Notes: generated from the letters alone by a model not told the origin. Counted from the stretch's first letter, positions 9,313 to 17,453 are shown. The stretch is 37,139 bases of DNA from Albidovulum sp. bin36 (GCA_002238565.1 MPMP01000049.1:1-37139); one strand, 5' to 3'. Program-made: numbers and translations.

Positions 9313-11956
9313 CGAGTATGCTCCTGACTCTCTTTATATTGGTTCGATGCGATGTCCGCCGGCGCCTGTCAACGGGAATGGATCGTCTCGCAGCTTCCCT
9401 CGCAGTCATGCCGGCGTCCTGCAGTTCACGATAACTGAACCCCTTGCCGCACCTCCATCCGCCTCCAGTGGACATGACGTGCGCAACAGCTCGATTTACC
9501 GGCGGGCGCATTTGTTCGACGGTGACCGTAACGGCTTTGCTGATGCAGTCGGTGCCGTAATCGGTCAGCGTGAGCGTATACATGGTCGTCTCGGCAGGAC
9601 GGACAATGCAGGCGCCATCATTGTCTACCGTTCCAGCAACCGGCTCGATGGTTGCGCGAGTATCGCCTGCGTTCCGGGTCGTCCACTCCAGGAGCGCCGA
9701 CTCGCCGGCGCCGATCTTCGCGGGATTCGCGGTGAACGACATGATCTCCGGCATCGGGTCGGCGGAAATCTTGACTAGCGGCACGGTCTGCTGGGCCCAC
9801 TCTACATTGAAGTGAACATCCTTCCTTTGTTTCCGGTAAATTTGCGCGTAGTCGACGAAATGCGCGAGGGGGATTTCAATTCGGTCTTCCTTCCTGAGTC
9901 GCTTGTAAGGCTGGGCCTCTTTATCATCAAAACCCGCGCGAACCGACCCAAATCGTTTCGACAGCAGCAGCATCGAAACTTTCGAGTCAGCGGACGTCTT
10001 GAATTCCTTTCGCGTCATGATGATCGGCGTGTCTTGCCACTCGCCAAGGTCGGCGCGGTCGTCCTTCAGTTGCCACCGGATTCGAGGGAGGTCCAGAACG
10101 ATGACAACGCCGTTCGCATCCGTCGTATCCGTAGCTAGCGTGCACAATATGCGATCCGAATTCGGATTAGGCGGAACCTCGATAGCGCCCGACGGCATCA
10201 AATTCTGCAAGGCCTTGTTCCACAGCGCCGGAGCAATATTCTTGTTGTCCGAGTCGGTGAAGCATACTTCCGTTTTCACGTGCCCCGATGGCTTCGGCAC
10301 GATGCCAAAGTCTCCGCCATAGTCCCTCCCGTCTACGCGAATCCGACGCAAGTTGCGCAAGCGCCGGAACGCCGCGCTGTCGAGCAACCTCTCCTCCGAG
10401 TCGTAAACTCGGAGATAGAATCGTCCTTGCCGACCGTCCAAGATGTCTGGCAGCGCATTCTCGTTCGGGCGAAAGCTCCGCCCCCAGCCAGATTTGGTCT
10501 CCTCTCCCAAGCGCGCCCATTCGATGTTCGGGGAGGACTTTAGTATTGGAGCTTCGCCTACGAACAGATCTCCCTCATCCGAATCGTCGAAGACAACCTC
10601 TCCCGCTAGTTCGATTCCGGTCTCAGCGCGCGAGTTGCTCCACTCGCGGAAGCCGTCGAGGCACTCATCCGCTGCGCCTGCCTCCCGATAGAAATAGTGC
10701 GCCCGAAACCCGGTATCGGCGCAATAATCCGGTTCCACCGACGCGCGACCAGTCCTTGTCCAGGCGGTCGGCGCAATGACAATGAAGTGTCCGCTGGTGA
10801 TACTTGCGATCTTCCGACCCTCGCCCAGCCAGTTCTTTCGCAGCTTGAATATGAGCGGATCATCGTCTTTGAAAAGCTGAATTTCGTGCCGTTGTCCGTC
10901 CTGGCATTCCACGCTCAGCCGACCGGTGAACAACGGGACGCGGCATTCCCGCTCGCTATGCTCCAGAGCCTTGCCGTTGAGCTCTATAGAAGAGAGCCGG
11001 CACTCCTCATCGGCGGTCAGGATGATCTTCCAAGTGGCGGAACCAAGAGCTCTTCGACAGATCAATTCCGGGCGCGCAGGCCGAGGCTGAGGTTTCGGTT
11101 CGGATTTTGGGCTCGAGCGCGGTTGATCTCGTCGTCCTCCAAATTTCCTAGGTTTTCGACCGGACTTCGGCGATTTTACTGTATCAGTGCCGCCCTCGAT
11201 TTTGTCCGCCGATCCATCTGCGCCGGAATCTCCGCTATTCTTTGGTGGACCGCGACCTTGATCGCAATCGTTTCCCGGAGCGGTCGAATTGGTACATTGC
11301 GAGTTGGCATTTGTCGAAGCGGGCGATAGTTGATTGCCAGAGCCGGTCTCCGAACTAGGAGCTCCCTTCTTGGAAGACGGTTGCTCCGGCGAAGGTTCGG
11401 GAGGCGAAGCACCGGAATCGGCGTTATCATTTCCATCGTCGATGTCTTCGCCGCAAGGTTGTTTCGGCGAAATTTCCGTTATTTGATCATCCGATGGTGG
11501 AGTCTTGTGTTTCGCGCCGGGACTATTCCGGCTTGCCTTCGAATGATCGGTCGGTAGTCCATTCGCAGCCTGACAACCGGACGACGCCGGCTTTCCCGCG
11601 CCAGGCCCAAACCATGTAGTTGGTTGATTGCCGGAGCCGGTCTCCGAACTAGGAGATCCCTTCTTGGAAGACGTTTGCTCCGGCGAAGGTTCGGGAGGCG
11701 AGGCACCGGACTCGTCGTTATCATTCCCATCTTCGATGCCTTCGCTGCAAGGTTGTTTCGGCGAAATTTCCGTTATTTGATCATCCGATGGTGGAGTCTT
11801 GTGTTTCGCGCCGGGACTATTCCGGCTTGCCTTCGAATGATCGGTCGGTAGTCCATTCGCAGCCTGACGGCCGGAAGACGCCGGCTTTCCCGCGCCAGGC
11901 CTAAACCATTTTGCAATCATTCGCCGCAGTTCCGCGACTATCCCTGTTAATCGCAT
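9305..11956 (-). CDS. 883-aa protein: disordered repeats, Ig-like domain, L13e-like tail
   Basis: Residues 18-300 are low-complexity, rich in Ser, Pro, Gly, Asp and Lys, and contain a near-identical 98-residue segment twice. Residues about 300-740 form a globular part I do not recognise. Residues about 750-830 read as an Ig-like beta-sandwich (starts EIMSFTANPAKIGAGESALL, ends in alternating Val/Thr strands). The last 50 residues (GKGFSYRELQDAGMTAREAA, then SIPVDRRRRTSH) resemble the C-terminal part of archaeal/eukaryotic ribosomal protein L13e. No enzyme motif is visible, so it is probably a binding or recruiting partner of the helicase encoded immediately downstream (8-bp overlap). The order large protein then helicase recalls DruH-DruE of Druantia type III, which is a hypothesis. 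No good ribosome binding site precedes the ATG, so coupling to the ORF just upstream is likely. Confidence 0.75.
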   Translation of the reverse strand: MRLTGIVAELRRMIAKWFRPGAGKPASSGRQAANGLPTDHSKASRNSPGAKHKTPPSDDQITEISPKQPCSEGIEDGNDNDESGASPPEPSPEQTSSKKGSPSSETGSGNQPTTWFGPGAGKPASSGCQAANGLPTDHSKASRNSPGAKHKTPPSDDQITEISPKQPCGEDIDDGNDNADSGASPPEPSPEQPSSKKGAPSSETGSGNQLSPASTNANSQCTNSTAPGNDCDQGRGPPKNSGDSGADGSADKIEGGTDTVKSPKSGRKPRKFGGRRDQPRSSPKSEPKPQPRPARPELICRRALGSATWKIILTADEECRLSSIELNGKALEHSERECRVPLFTGRLSVECQDGQRHEIQLFKDDDPLIFKLRKNWLGEGRKIASITSGHFIVIAPTAWTRTGRASVEPDYCADTGFRAHYFYREAGAADECLDGFREWSNSRAETGIELAGEVVFDDSDEGDLFVGEAPILKSSPNIEWARLGEETKSGWGRSFRPNENALPDILDGRQGRFYLRVYDSEERLLDSAAFRRLRNLRRIRVDGRDYGGDFGIVPKPSGHVKTEVCFTDSDNKNIAPALWNKALQNLMPSGAIEVPPNPNSDRILCTLATDTTDANGVVIVLDLPRIRWQLKDDRADLGEWQDTPIIMTRKEFKTSADSKVSMLLLSKRFGSVRAGFDDKEAQPYKRLRKEDRIEIPLAHFVDYAQIYRKQRKDVHFNVEWAQQTVPLVKISADPMPEIMSFTANPAKIGAGESALLEWTTRNAGDTRATIEPVAGTVDNDGACIVRPAETTMYTLTLTDYGTDCISKAVTVTVEQMRPPVNRAVAHVMSTGGGWRCGKGFSYRELQDAGMTAREAARRSIPVDRRRRTSHRTNIKRVRSILDG
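11330..11905 (-). repeat. 294-bp tandem duplication inside the 883-aa gene
   Basis: Two adjacent copies, about 11612-11905 and 11330-11611, share nearly all bases and keep the reading frame (98 codons). Identical 40-60-base stretches appear in both, for example around 11470-11560 and 11770-11855. The few differences (such as GCQ for GRQ, and SEGIED versus GEDIDD) indicate a recent duplication. Confidence 0.95.
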
Positions 11957-11959
11957 AAG

Positions 11960-12139
11960 CTATTCTACATTGCCTGAACCAAGCCCCAATTTCGCAGGTC
12001 TTCGGATTCTCCGTTCTTGTTCGCGGCTTTCCTGGCTGAAAGCACCGCCAAGTGCGCCGTTAAGCCTTTCTATTTCTGAAAGGACGCGTTCACTCGCATC
12101 TGTAGCAAACAAACGAAACCGAGTCCATATCTCACTCAT
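11960..12139 (-). CDS. small ORF between purA-like fragment and 883-aa gene
   Basis: This 59-aa frame (begins MSEIWTRFRLFATDASERVL) sits 3 bp upstream of the 883-aa gene and 3 bp after the purA-like fragment, on the same strand. Composition is protein-like: an amphipathic helix near residues 14-30 and a basic C-terminal third. Family unknown. The ribosome binding site is weak (CTAGAGA). It may be a genuine small operon member or a remnant of a longer gene. Confidence 0.4.
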   Translation of the reverse strand: MSEIWTRFRLFATDASERVLSEIERLNGALGGAFSQESREQERRIRRPAKLGLGSGNVE

Positions 12140-12142
12140 TCT

Positions 12143-12373
12143 CTAGACCTGAATTTGCACTCCCGATGGCACATAGGGGACGACGTTTCTATTGAGGCAT
12201 TCAGGATTATTAAGTGATGAAAACTCGAAGTCAAAACGATAAAGCTGCTTGCCCTGGCTTTTGGCAGGTCCGCTATATCGCGCAGACTTTTGCAAAGGTT
12301 TTACGATTTCCAGCGCAGTTCCACCCCTGCCTTCCGATCCAAACCGTCCTCCGATTACTATGGATGCCGGCAT
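12143..12373 (-). pseudogene. N-terminal fragment of adenylosuccinate-synthetase-like protein
   Basis: The 76-aa frame starts MPASIVIGGRFGSEGRGGTA, matching the N-terminal P-loop region of PurA-type adenylosuccinate synthetases (consensus GGQFGSEGKG), and ends with a segment like the family's PGSYIDV strand (here PSGVQIQV). The family is about 340-430 residues, so more than 80% is missing, and the GPNSGH loop is altered to GPAKSQG. It overlaps the 3' end of the DUF429/kinase frame by 16 bp, suggesting both were once cotranslated in an operon handling nucleotides. It is probably nonfunctional. A short protein with a new role cannot be excluded. Confidence 0.55.
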
Positions 12374-13511
12374 TGCCGCTCCCCGGCAAATCGCTTTGCC
12401 AAGTTGTCCGAATATCCGCCTAGTTCGTCAATGCAGCTTTCATTCTCGAACACTTCGTGCGCCAATGTCCCAAGGCTTTCCGACGATCATTCGACCGGTG
12501 CGCCGGATGCTTCCGCAAAGTTCAAGTTATTGTCCTTCTTTTCAAAGCGACACCGTCGAATCGACTTTTCTGCGCTAACAAAAACGTGCCGGAAGTTCGC
12601 GCCGAATTGCTCGGCGCGACAAGCGAAGTCGTCAGGAAAACGCAAACCGTCAACGACTATCAGTTTCGATCGCATCGATTTCGAAACCGTTCTCTGGCAA
12701 AGCCATCTTTGGTTTCCCGATTTGTAGATTTCTATTCCTAGACTCTGCCGGTTTGATCGCGAGAGCGTTTCGACCCTTTCCAGCAACAGCTCGTCAAGGG
12801 TTGGGCCAAACCTGGTATAATGGAATCCCCTCCTCTCAAATTCACCCGCGATCATAGTTTTTCCGGCGGAATTCGGCCTGCTCAATCCAACGGCAATCGT
12901 GTCTCTCGTTAAGTCAACGCCAGGTATGATTAGCGGAGGTTCCGTCTCCGTGCTCAGGGCTTCCGACAATCCCGCCATATGAAATGTTCCGACCAATGCC
13001 GACGAAATTGCATCGAGTTCATCGTGCGAGGCCTCCTCGAAGTCGCCCAGTATTCCGAATTCCCGCAATCCCGGTTGCAGCCAATTCTTGCCCGCTCCCT
13101 TTCGCGGAATTCGCATTATGTCCTGGCGGCGCCCGGATAGCTTTCGATGACGGGGTGTCCTAAACCGCGCAATGTAGCGGCAAGTCGCATTCCGCGCGCA
13201 GTTAGATTCTGCATGCTTCCTATAAGGCACGGATATGCGTTGATCCCTCGTCGCTTCAACTCTCGCTCGCATTCTCGCATGATTCCGAACTCTTCTCGTC
13301 CCGGATCATCGTCGGTTGCGGCAATTCGACCGGCGGGCCGGCATAGCGGAGAGTCGATTGAAACTATGTCGGGCTTGGCTTCGATCGTTCGCTGAACGAT
13401 CTCTTCGTCCGTATTCATAACGCATGCTTGGGCGGATCGACCCTCCAAGAGGCACCGGCCGCTTGTTCTTTCCGCCGGCCCCGACAGGTCGATTTCAACG
13501 GCTCGCCGGAT
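12358..13511 (-). pseudogene. DUF429 nuclease-like domain fused to nucleotide-kinase-like domain, broken
   Basis: Joining frames gives a two-domain protein. The N-terminal half matches DUF429 (predicted RNase H-fold nuclease): EIDLSGP, SIDSPLC, a YPGAA/QDIMRIPRKGAG segment and DELDAISSALVG. The second half looks like a P-loop nucleoside/nucleotide kinase: GLSRPNSAGKT, then LIVVDGLRFPDDF, then an Arg-containing lid. Three lesions are visible. No ATG, GTG or TTG lies at the expected start, though AAGGA stands 10 bases before an ATC at 13511. A one-base deletion near 13125 shifts the frame at YPGAA. A TGA at 12487-12489 interrupts the kinase part 43 codons before its natural TAG. It lies between the RNase H-like gene and the purA-like fragment on the same strand. 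Confidence 0.7.
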
Positions 13512-13544
13512 TTCTGAACCGTCCTTGCAGAATAATTCGGTGTA

Positions 13545-14267
13545 TTAGTACTTGGTCTTTGCAGCTTTCCTTGGAAGGGGCGCAATTTCCGGCAGCGTCT
13601 TCCAGCCCCGAGGCGCGGCCCAATTCTTGAAGCTCGGGTTTTCAAAGAACAATGTCGCCGGTAGTTCTAGTCGGGCAATTGCTTCATCGAATATCATTCC
13701 CATCGCGGCAATGTCGCTTCGATTGTATCGAATCAATGTCTTCAGCGCATCAATGTCGCCTCGCTCGTATTGATGCCAAAGCATTACGGCGACTGCCCCG
13801 TCCACGTTTGGCAAATCGTCTCTCAGCCGAATGTTCATCTGTTTTTCGATTGCCTTCTGGCCTCCCGTCAAGCCAACGCGTCGGCAAAGATACATTAAGT
13901 CAACATGCTCTGCTGGCAGGGAAAGGTCGGGAATTTCCTTAATCAAGAACTTTGTGTCGAACCTGATGCCGTTGAACGTCACTAGGCATTTTGCGCGTTC
14001 GACATCCTCGTGCAATTGGCCTAGCGGCTGCCCCTTGACGATTGTTCGCGAGCATCCGCCGAACGACCATCCTATGACCGTGATTTCGTCATAATGGTGG
14101 CTAAGCCCAGTAGTTTCGATGTCTAGAAAGGCTACGAGTTCCGGGGATGATCGGCAAATATCAAGTTGCCTCCGCAATTTCGCCGGCAGCTTGCGGCACG
14201 CTTTGGCTTCCCGCTCGAATCCTTCGAACATCAATTGCACGGGCGCAGATGTTTCAGACTCTTGCAT
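13545..14267 (-). CDS. RNase H-like 3'-5' exonuclease (YprB type)
   Basis: This 240-aa protein carries the DnaQ/RNase H-fold exonuclease motifs. FLDIETTGL (about residues 46-54) supplies the first Asp and Glu; LVTFNGIRFDTKFL (about 94-107) matches motif II; YNRSDIAAM (near 180-188) supplies the last Asp. This is the YprB-like RNase_H_2 group, expected to trim single-stranded or recessed nucleic acid with two metal ions. Length is normal for a stand-alone member. It is the first gene of the minus-strand run ending in the helicase, and its stop is 33 bp before the likely start of the DUF429 gene. No strong ribosome binding site is seen before the ATG. Confidence 0.85.
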   Translation of the reverse strand: MQESETSAPVQLMFEGFEREAKACRKLPAKLRRQLDICRSSPELVAFLDIETTGLSHHYDEITVIGWSFGGCSRTIVKGQPLGQLHEDVERAKCLVTFNGIRFDTKFLIKEIPDLSLPAEHVDLMYLCRRVGLTGGQKAIEKQMNIRLRDDLPNVDGAVAVMLWHQYERGDIDALKTLIRYNRSDIAAMGMIFDEAIARLELPATLFFENPSFKNWAAPRGWKTLPEIAPLPRKAAKTKY

Positions 14268-14878
14268 AAGTGGATCGCTCGGGAATTATCGCTTTAGGGC
14301 CGCGCCGCTATTCGTCCGCGGCATTTCAAAGGGCGGTTTGGATGCCATCATGTCAACCTTGCGAGAACTGCGAACGGCTGATTGCGTCAAGTGTATTGAG
14401 GAAAGTGCATTAACCGCCATAGCAAAATCATATTTGCAATATAGCTATAGAATTCGAAAAAGCATATTCGCGGACCGAACTTTGCAAAGTGCCTATCCGC
14501 TAAAGCGAGCGTCTGGATCGCGGATGCGCTCTTTCTTTCCTCGCTCGCACCCGCCGCGCGACTAGCCGACATCGGCAATCGCTGGAATCCGAAACGGCGA
14601 AGCTCGCTTTCGAATGAATTCCGGTAGACTATCCGGAAACTGGCAGTCTGTTTTGCGACCTAGCAACTGGTCCCAAACGCCTTCCAGGTTCCGTACGAAC
14701 CACTGTTTGGGTGAATTCCATCCCCTATAACCGAGCGGCGCGAACCCGCGTGCTAGGAATCGAGTCATTTCGCCGAGACTTCCAATCCGGCTCCTTGTCC
14801 AAGATTCCGGCAAGCGGATCGTTTTTGTCGAGATGGCGCAGCAGCTCGGCGCGGTCGGAAAACGACAGCTCAACCGAC
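14268..14878. other. upstream region of the helicase operon, with decayed coding traces
   Basis: 14268-14560 holds no gene and includes an AT-rich patch (14395-14470) that may contain the operon promoter; I could not assign -35/-10 boxes. On the minus strand 14562-14878 shows protein-like pieces in different frames (FDHGSVELSFSDRAELL near 14880-14830 and WNSPKQWFVRNLEGVWDQLL near 14720-14660), indicating a frameshifted gene that I do not recognise. Confidence 0.35.
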
Positions 14879-15330
14879 CCATGATCGAAATTCGACGGAT
14901 TCTATTTTGCCACAATTCCGTTGCAAGGCGTTTGACCGGCACTTGGTTAATTCGAATATTGCGCAAGCAAACAAGGCGCGCTTGCGCAGCGGCTTCCTTG
15001 AGCCGATAGATTCGCACGATAGCGTCGTGAAGAAGGACTAGCGAAGTCGAACCCGCCTTGCCGGCCGGGGTCCGGTCCGATCAGGTGCCGAACCTAGCGG
15101 CCTGCGTGCCGCGCGCCCCCCTGCGGATGCTCGCAGCTGACCAAGGTGGTTAGGCAGCTCGATAGACGCCAGGCTCCGACGGCATCCGCGAAGCCGATGG
15201 CGCGGCAAACCGCCCGCGAAACGGCGGTCCGTCCCGACATGATCTCGGGCGGCGGAAGCGTCGCCAATAGGCGCCGCTGCAGTTCCGGGATTGCAAAGTG
15301 ATTTGCTGCTAGCGCGGCGAGTCGAGGCGA
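14879..15330 (-). pseudogene. remnant of a DUF4338 (DruA-like or transposase-like) protein
   Basis: The minus strand reads a winged-helix-like N-terminal segment (GRTAVSRAVCRAIGFADAVG, then SSCLTTL), jumps directly to EHPQGGARHAGR, a TAG, VRHLIGPDPGRQGGFDFA, then in another frame ARLVCLRNIRINQVPVKRLA. These correspond in order to conserved parts of DUF4338 proteins (usual forms: EHPLGA, GRQVRYLI, GWLGGLGFA, FLIRP, CRNLAS). The TAG replaces the usual Gln of GRQV, and the stretch between the first two parts is deleted. DUF4338 includes DruA of Druantia type I and transposase-like proteins of insertion elements; this fragment cannot be placed in either. Nonfunctional. Confidence 0.55.
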
Positions 15331-15445
15331 AAGCGATAAGCCTCCGCAAGAAAAAAATTCCCGGCGACAAAAAATAGCGGAAAACAAATGGTCGCGGGAT
15401 TACAAAAATAATTTTCCGCGCGAGTAATCGCTAAGTCAATGCCAT

Positions 15446-15637
15446 TGGGCCTCGGCGAAGGCGCGGTTAAAGAAGCTCGGTCGCCAACCAGGACAGTGGC
15501 CAAAATCAGACAAGTTTTCGCCGAAGATCCTGCAGGCCGTTGGAGAGGGGCTAAGCGGGCACCGGATCGCCCTCAACCTCGGAATCAGCAGGAATACCGT
15601 CCACAATGTCGTAAAACGGCACAGGCAAGCCGGATAA
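15446..15637 (+). pseudogene. C-terminal end of a serine recombinase
   Basis: The frame reads KARLKKLGRQPGQWPKSDKF, then an HTH (ILQAVGEGLSGHRIALNLGI, followed by SRNTVHNVVKRHRQAG) and a natural TAA. This is the usual end of resolvase/invertase-family serine recombinases (GRQPGQRPKSD, then an HTH ending VKRHR). The catalytic N-terminal domain is absent: upstream of 15440 the sequence is AT-rich and unrelated. A shadow frame starting at the ATG 15439 is not the coding one. Confidence 0.6.
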
Positions 15638-15809
15638 ATTCGCATTCTCGCAGCGCTTGGCATCGAATACGCCGACTATCCGCCCGTGAACGCGACGAGA
15701 AGCGAAGAATAAATGCCTGAAGTGTCATTTTGCCCCATGCCGGAGTCGACCTAGGGATGCCGACGTCTGCGTAGAAACGCTTCGCGACCGACGCGGACGG
15801 GCGATTGAA

Positions 15810-16150
15810 TTTGGCCGGGGCCTAGCACGGTCGCTGCGGAACCATCAGGTCATTGTTACGAAACCCAAGGAGAGGGGTGCCCATCTCGCCGCCACCGAAC
15901 GGCCCGTGGACACTTCAAACGCGACCGGCAAGGCGTTCTTCGACATGCACGGCGTCTTTGCCGAGTTTGAGACGAACCTGCGCCGAGAGCCCAAGCCGAG
16001 GGAATGATCGCGGCCAAGCAGCGAGGCACCTATCGAAACCGGTCTCCCAAGGTCGACATGGACGCGATCAGGCACCCGCTTGCCGAAGGCCAGTCACCGG
16101 CCAAGATCTTGCGCGGAACCGTGTTCTATTCAAAGGATGCGGCTGAACAG
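15810..16150 (+). pseudogene. second serine resolvase remnant
   Basis: The frame reads LARSLRNHQVIVTKPKERGA, then HLAATERPVDTSNATGKAFF and HGVFAEFETNLRRE, the standard middle of Tn3/Pin-type resolvases (usual form VFAEFETNLRRERQ). A TGA at 16005-16007 follows a frameshift; the next frame continues MIAAKQRGTYRNRSPKVDM and a weak HTH. The N-terminal domain with the catalytic Ser is missing, so the product would be inactive. It belongs to a different resolvase subgroup from the remnant at 15446-15637, so these are two separate mobile-element traces. Confidence 0.7.
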
Positions 16151-16421
16151 CATAGAAAACCGGATCCGTGAAAAAATGCATCGGGATCGGGACGGACCCA
16201 AGCAGACCCTCCTTGCAGGCGAACTGCCGATACGCCCGCCGGATCCGCCGGGCGCACCCTCGCCGAAACAGAAGCGCCGCCGAAAACCGGACGAAAAAAC
16301 GGAACGATAGCCAATGAACGAAAGATTGGAATGACTGGACAGAGAGTTGACTTGCTCATGCTAAATCCCTATAAAGTTCTTGTCGGGAGGCTAGAAATAA
16401 ACATCTCCCGCCGGATATTTA

Positions 16422-16451
16422 GGGGTGCCTTCGGGTGCCCCATTACTTTTT
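16422..16451 (+). terminator. UUCG-tetraloop hairpin followed by T-run
   Basis: GGGGTGCC (16422-16429) pairs with GGTGCCCC (16434-16441), with two G-U pairs, around a TTCG loop closed by C-G, a very stable RNA fold. ATTAC and five T follow. It lies directly before an AGGAGG site (16452-16457) of the NYN gene, so it may be a terminator of earlier transcription or an attenuator. Confidence 0.5.
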
Positions 16452-16464
16452 AGGAGGACTGTAC

Positions 16465-17083
16465 TTACGTCAAGTCGCTGTGTTTGTGGTCGCTGGCTAC
16501 GTATACGTGCAAGGCTCCGTTTTGCTCAAAAAGAAAAAGCTTCAACGTGAGTCGATAAGTCTGTCGGAATAACGAGTGTCCGAAAATCTTGGATAAGACC
16601 GCTCACGCCGTCGCACCTGACGCCCGCCTGTTGCGGATCTACTGGCATGACGGCCTTCTCAAAACCATGCGCAACAGCCTGGCACTGGACCCGATCGGCC
16701 AATCCACCAATACCAAGCTCCGTCTCGGCTTGGTGAACAGCAGCGGACAGCAGAAAGGGGTCGATTCATTGATCGTGACGGACCTTATCGATCTCGCACG
16801 AAATCGGGCGATCTCTGATGCATTAATCTTGTCCGGAGACGAGGACATCAGGATTGGTGGACTGGTTGCACAGACGTATGGCGTCCGAGTGCATCTCCTG
16901 GGTATCAAGCCGGCTGAAGGCTCCCAGTCGGAGAGTTTGATGATGGAAGCTGACACTTGCCAAGAATGGGACGATGCCGTTGTAAGCCAGTGGATGTACT
17001 TTGACGAAAACGAGGGTCGCGTACCGACCGAGACCCATGACATCGAGCTTTCGGCACCAAAAAGCTTTGGGGATTATATTTGA
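16465..17083 (+). pseudogene. NYN-domain (LabA/DUF88-like) protein, broken
   Basis: Joined frames give a near full-length NYN (PIN-like nuclease fold) protein: RQVAVFVVAGYVYVQGSVLL at the N-terminus, then PDARLLRIYWHDG, GVDSLIVTDLIDLARNRA and ALILSGDEDIRIG. The usual first acidic residue (VFVDAGY) is Val here. AGGAGG stands seven bases before the expected start, but the codon there is TTA. A TAA at 16570-16572 and a one-base shift near 16585 separate the N-terminal 35 codons from the rest. The larger part is open from a TTG at 16589 (164 aa) and could be expressed only as a fragment lacking strand 1. The family acts on RNA or is regulatory; activity here is unlikely. Confidence 0.7.
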
Positions 17084-17138
17084 TAGTAACCGAAACCCCA
17101 CCTTTGGCTAGACAGGCTTAAGCCTAAGGTAATTCGAA

Positions 17139-17453
17139 ATGACGAAAGATGAACAAAATCAGGTCATAGGTGAGGCTTCGATTTTGAGGAGCGAGCTACG
17201 AAGGAAGGTAGCTTGCCTCAACCGGAAAATTGACAATGCGCGGGAAGTCTTGACGGAACTGCAGCTTTATCTAGCGGGGGCCAGAAAAGGATGGCTTTTG
17301 GACGACGCGATAATAGTGGACGCGCTCGGCGGCCATCTTGAATGCAAGTTGTCGATGCCCGAACCGGTGTCCTATATCAGGGAGCGCAGCGAAGCTGAGG
17401 AGAATCTGAAAAACGTAACGCGGCAACCGCGGGAAATGGGAGCGGTCGACTAA
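17139..17453 (+). CDS. small hypothetical protein after the NYN gene
   Basis: This 104-aa, charged, mostly helical product (begins MTKDEQNQVIGEASILRSEL) has heptad-like Leu/Ile spacing over residues 10-45 that may form a coiled coil. No catalytic motif or membrane segment is seen. It starts 56 bp after the NYN frame ends, on the same strand, so the two were probably cotranscribed. I do not recognise the family. The intact frame next to a decayed gene makes it a moderately likely real gene. Confidence 0.5.
   Translation: MTKDEQNQVIGEASILRSELRRKVACLNRKIDNAREVLTELQLYLAGARKGWLLDDAIIVDALGGHLECKLSMPEPVSYIRERSEAEENLKNVTRQPREMGAVD

Noticed and set aside
13415..13645. 76-aa minus-strand open frame between the exonuclease and DUF429 genes
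   Set aside because: The DUF429 N-terminal motif EIDLSGP is read in a different frame over the same bases.
16080..16310. 76-aa plus-strand open frame with a Pro/Lys-rich end
   Set aside because: Its first half overlaps the resolvase remnant out of frame and it has no start signal.
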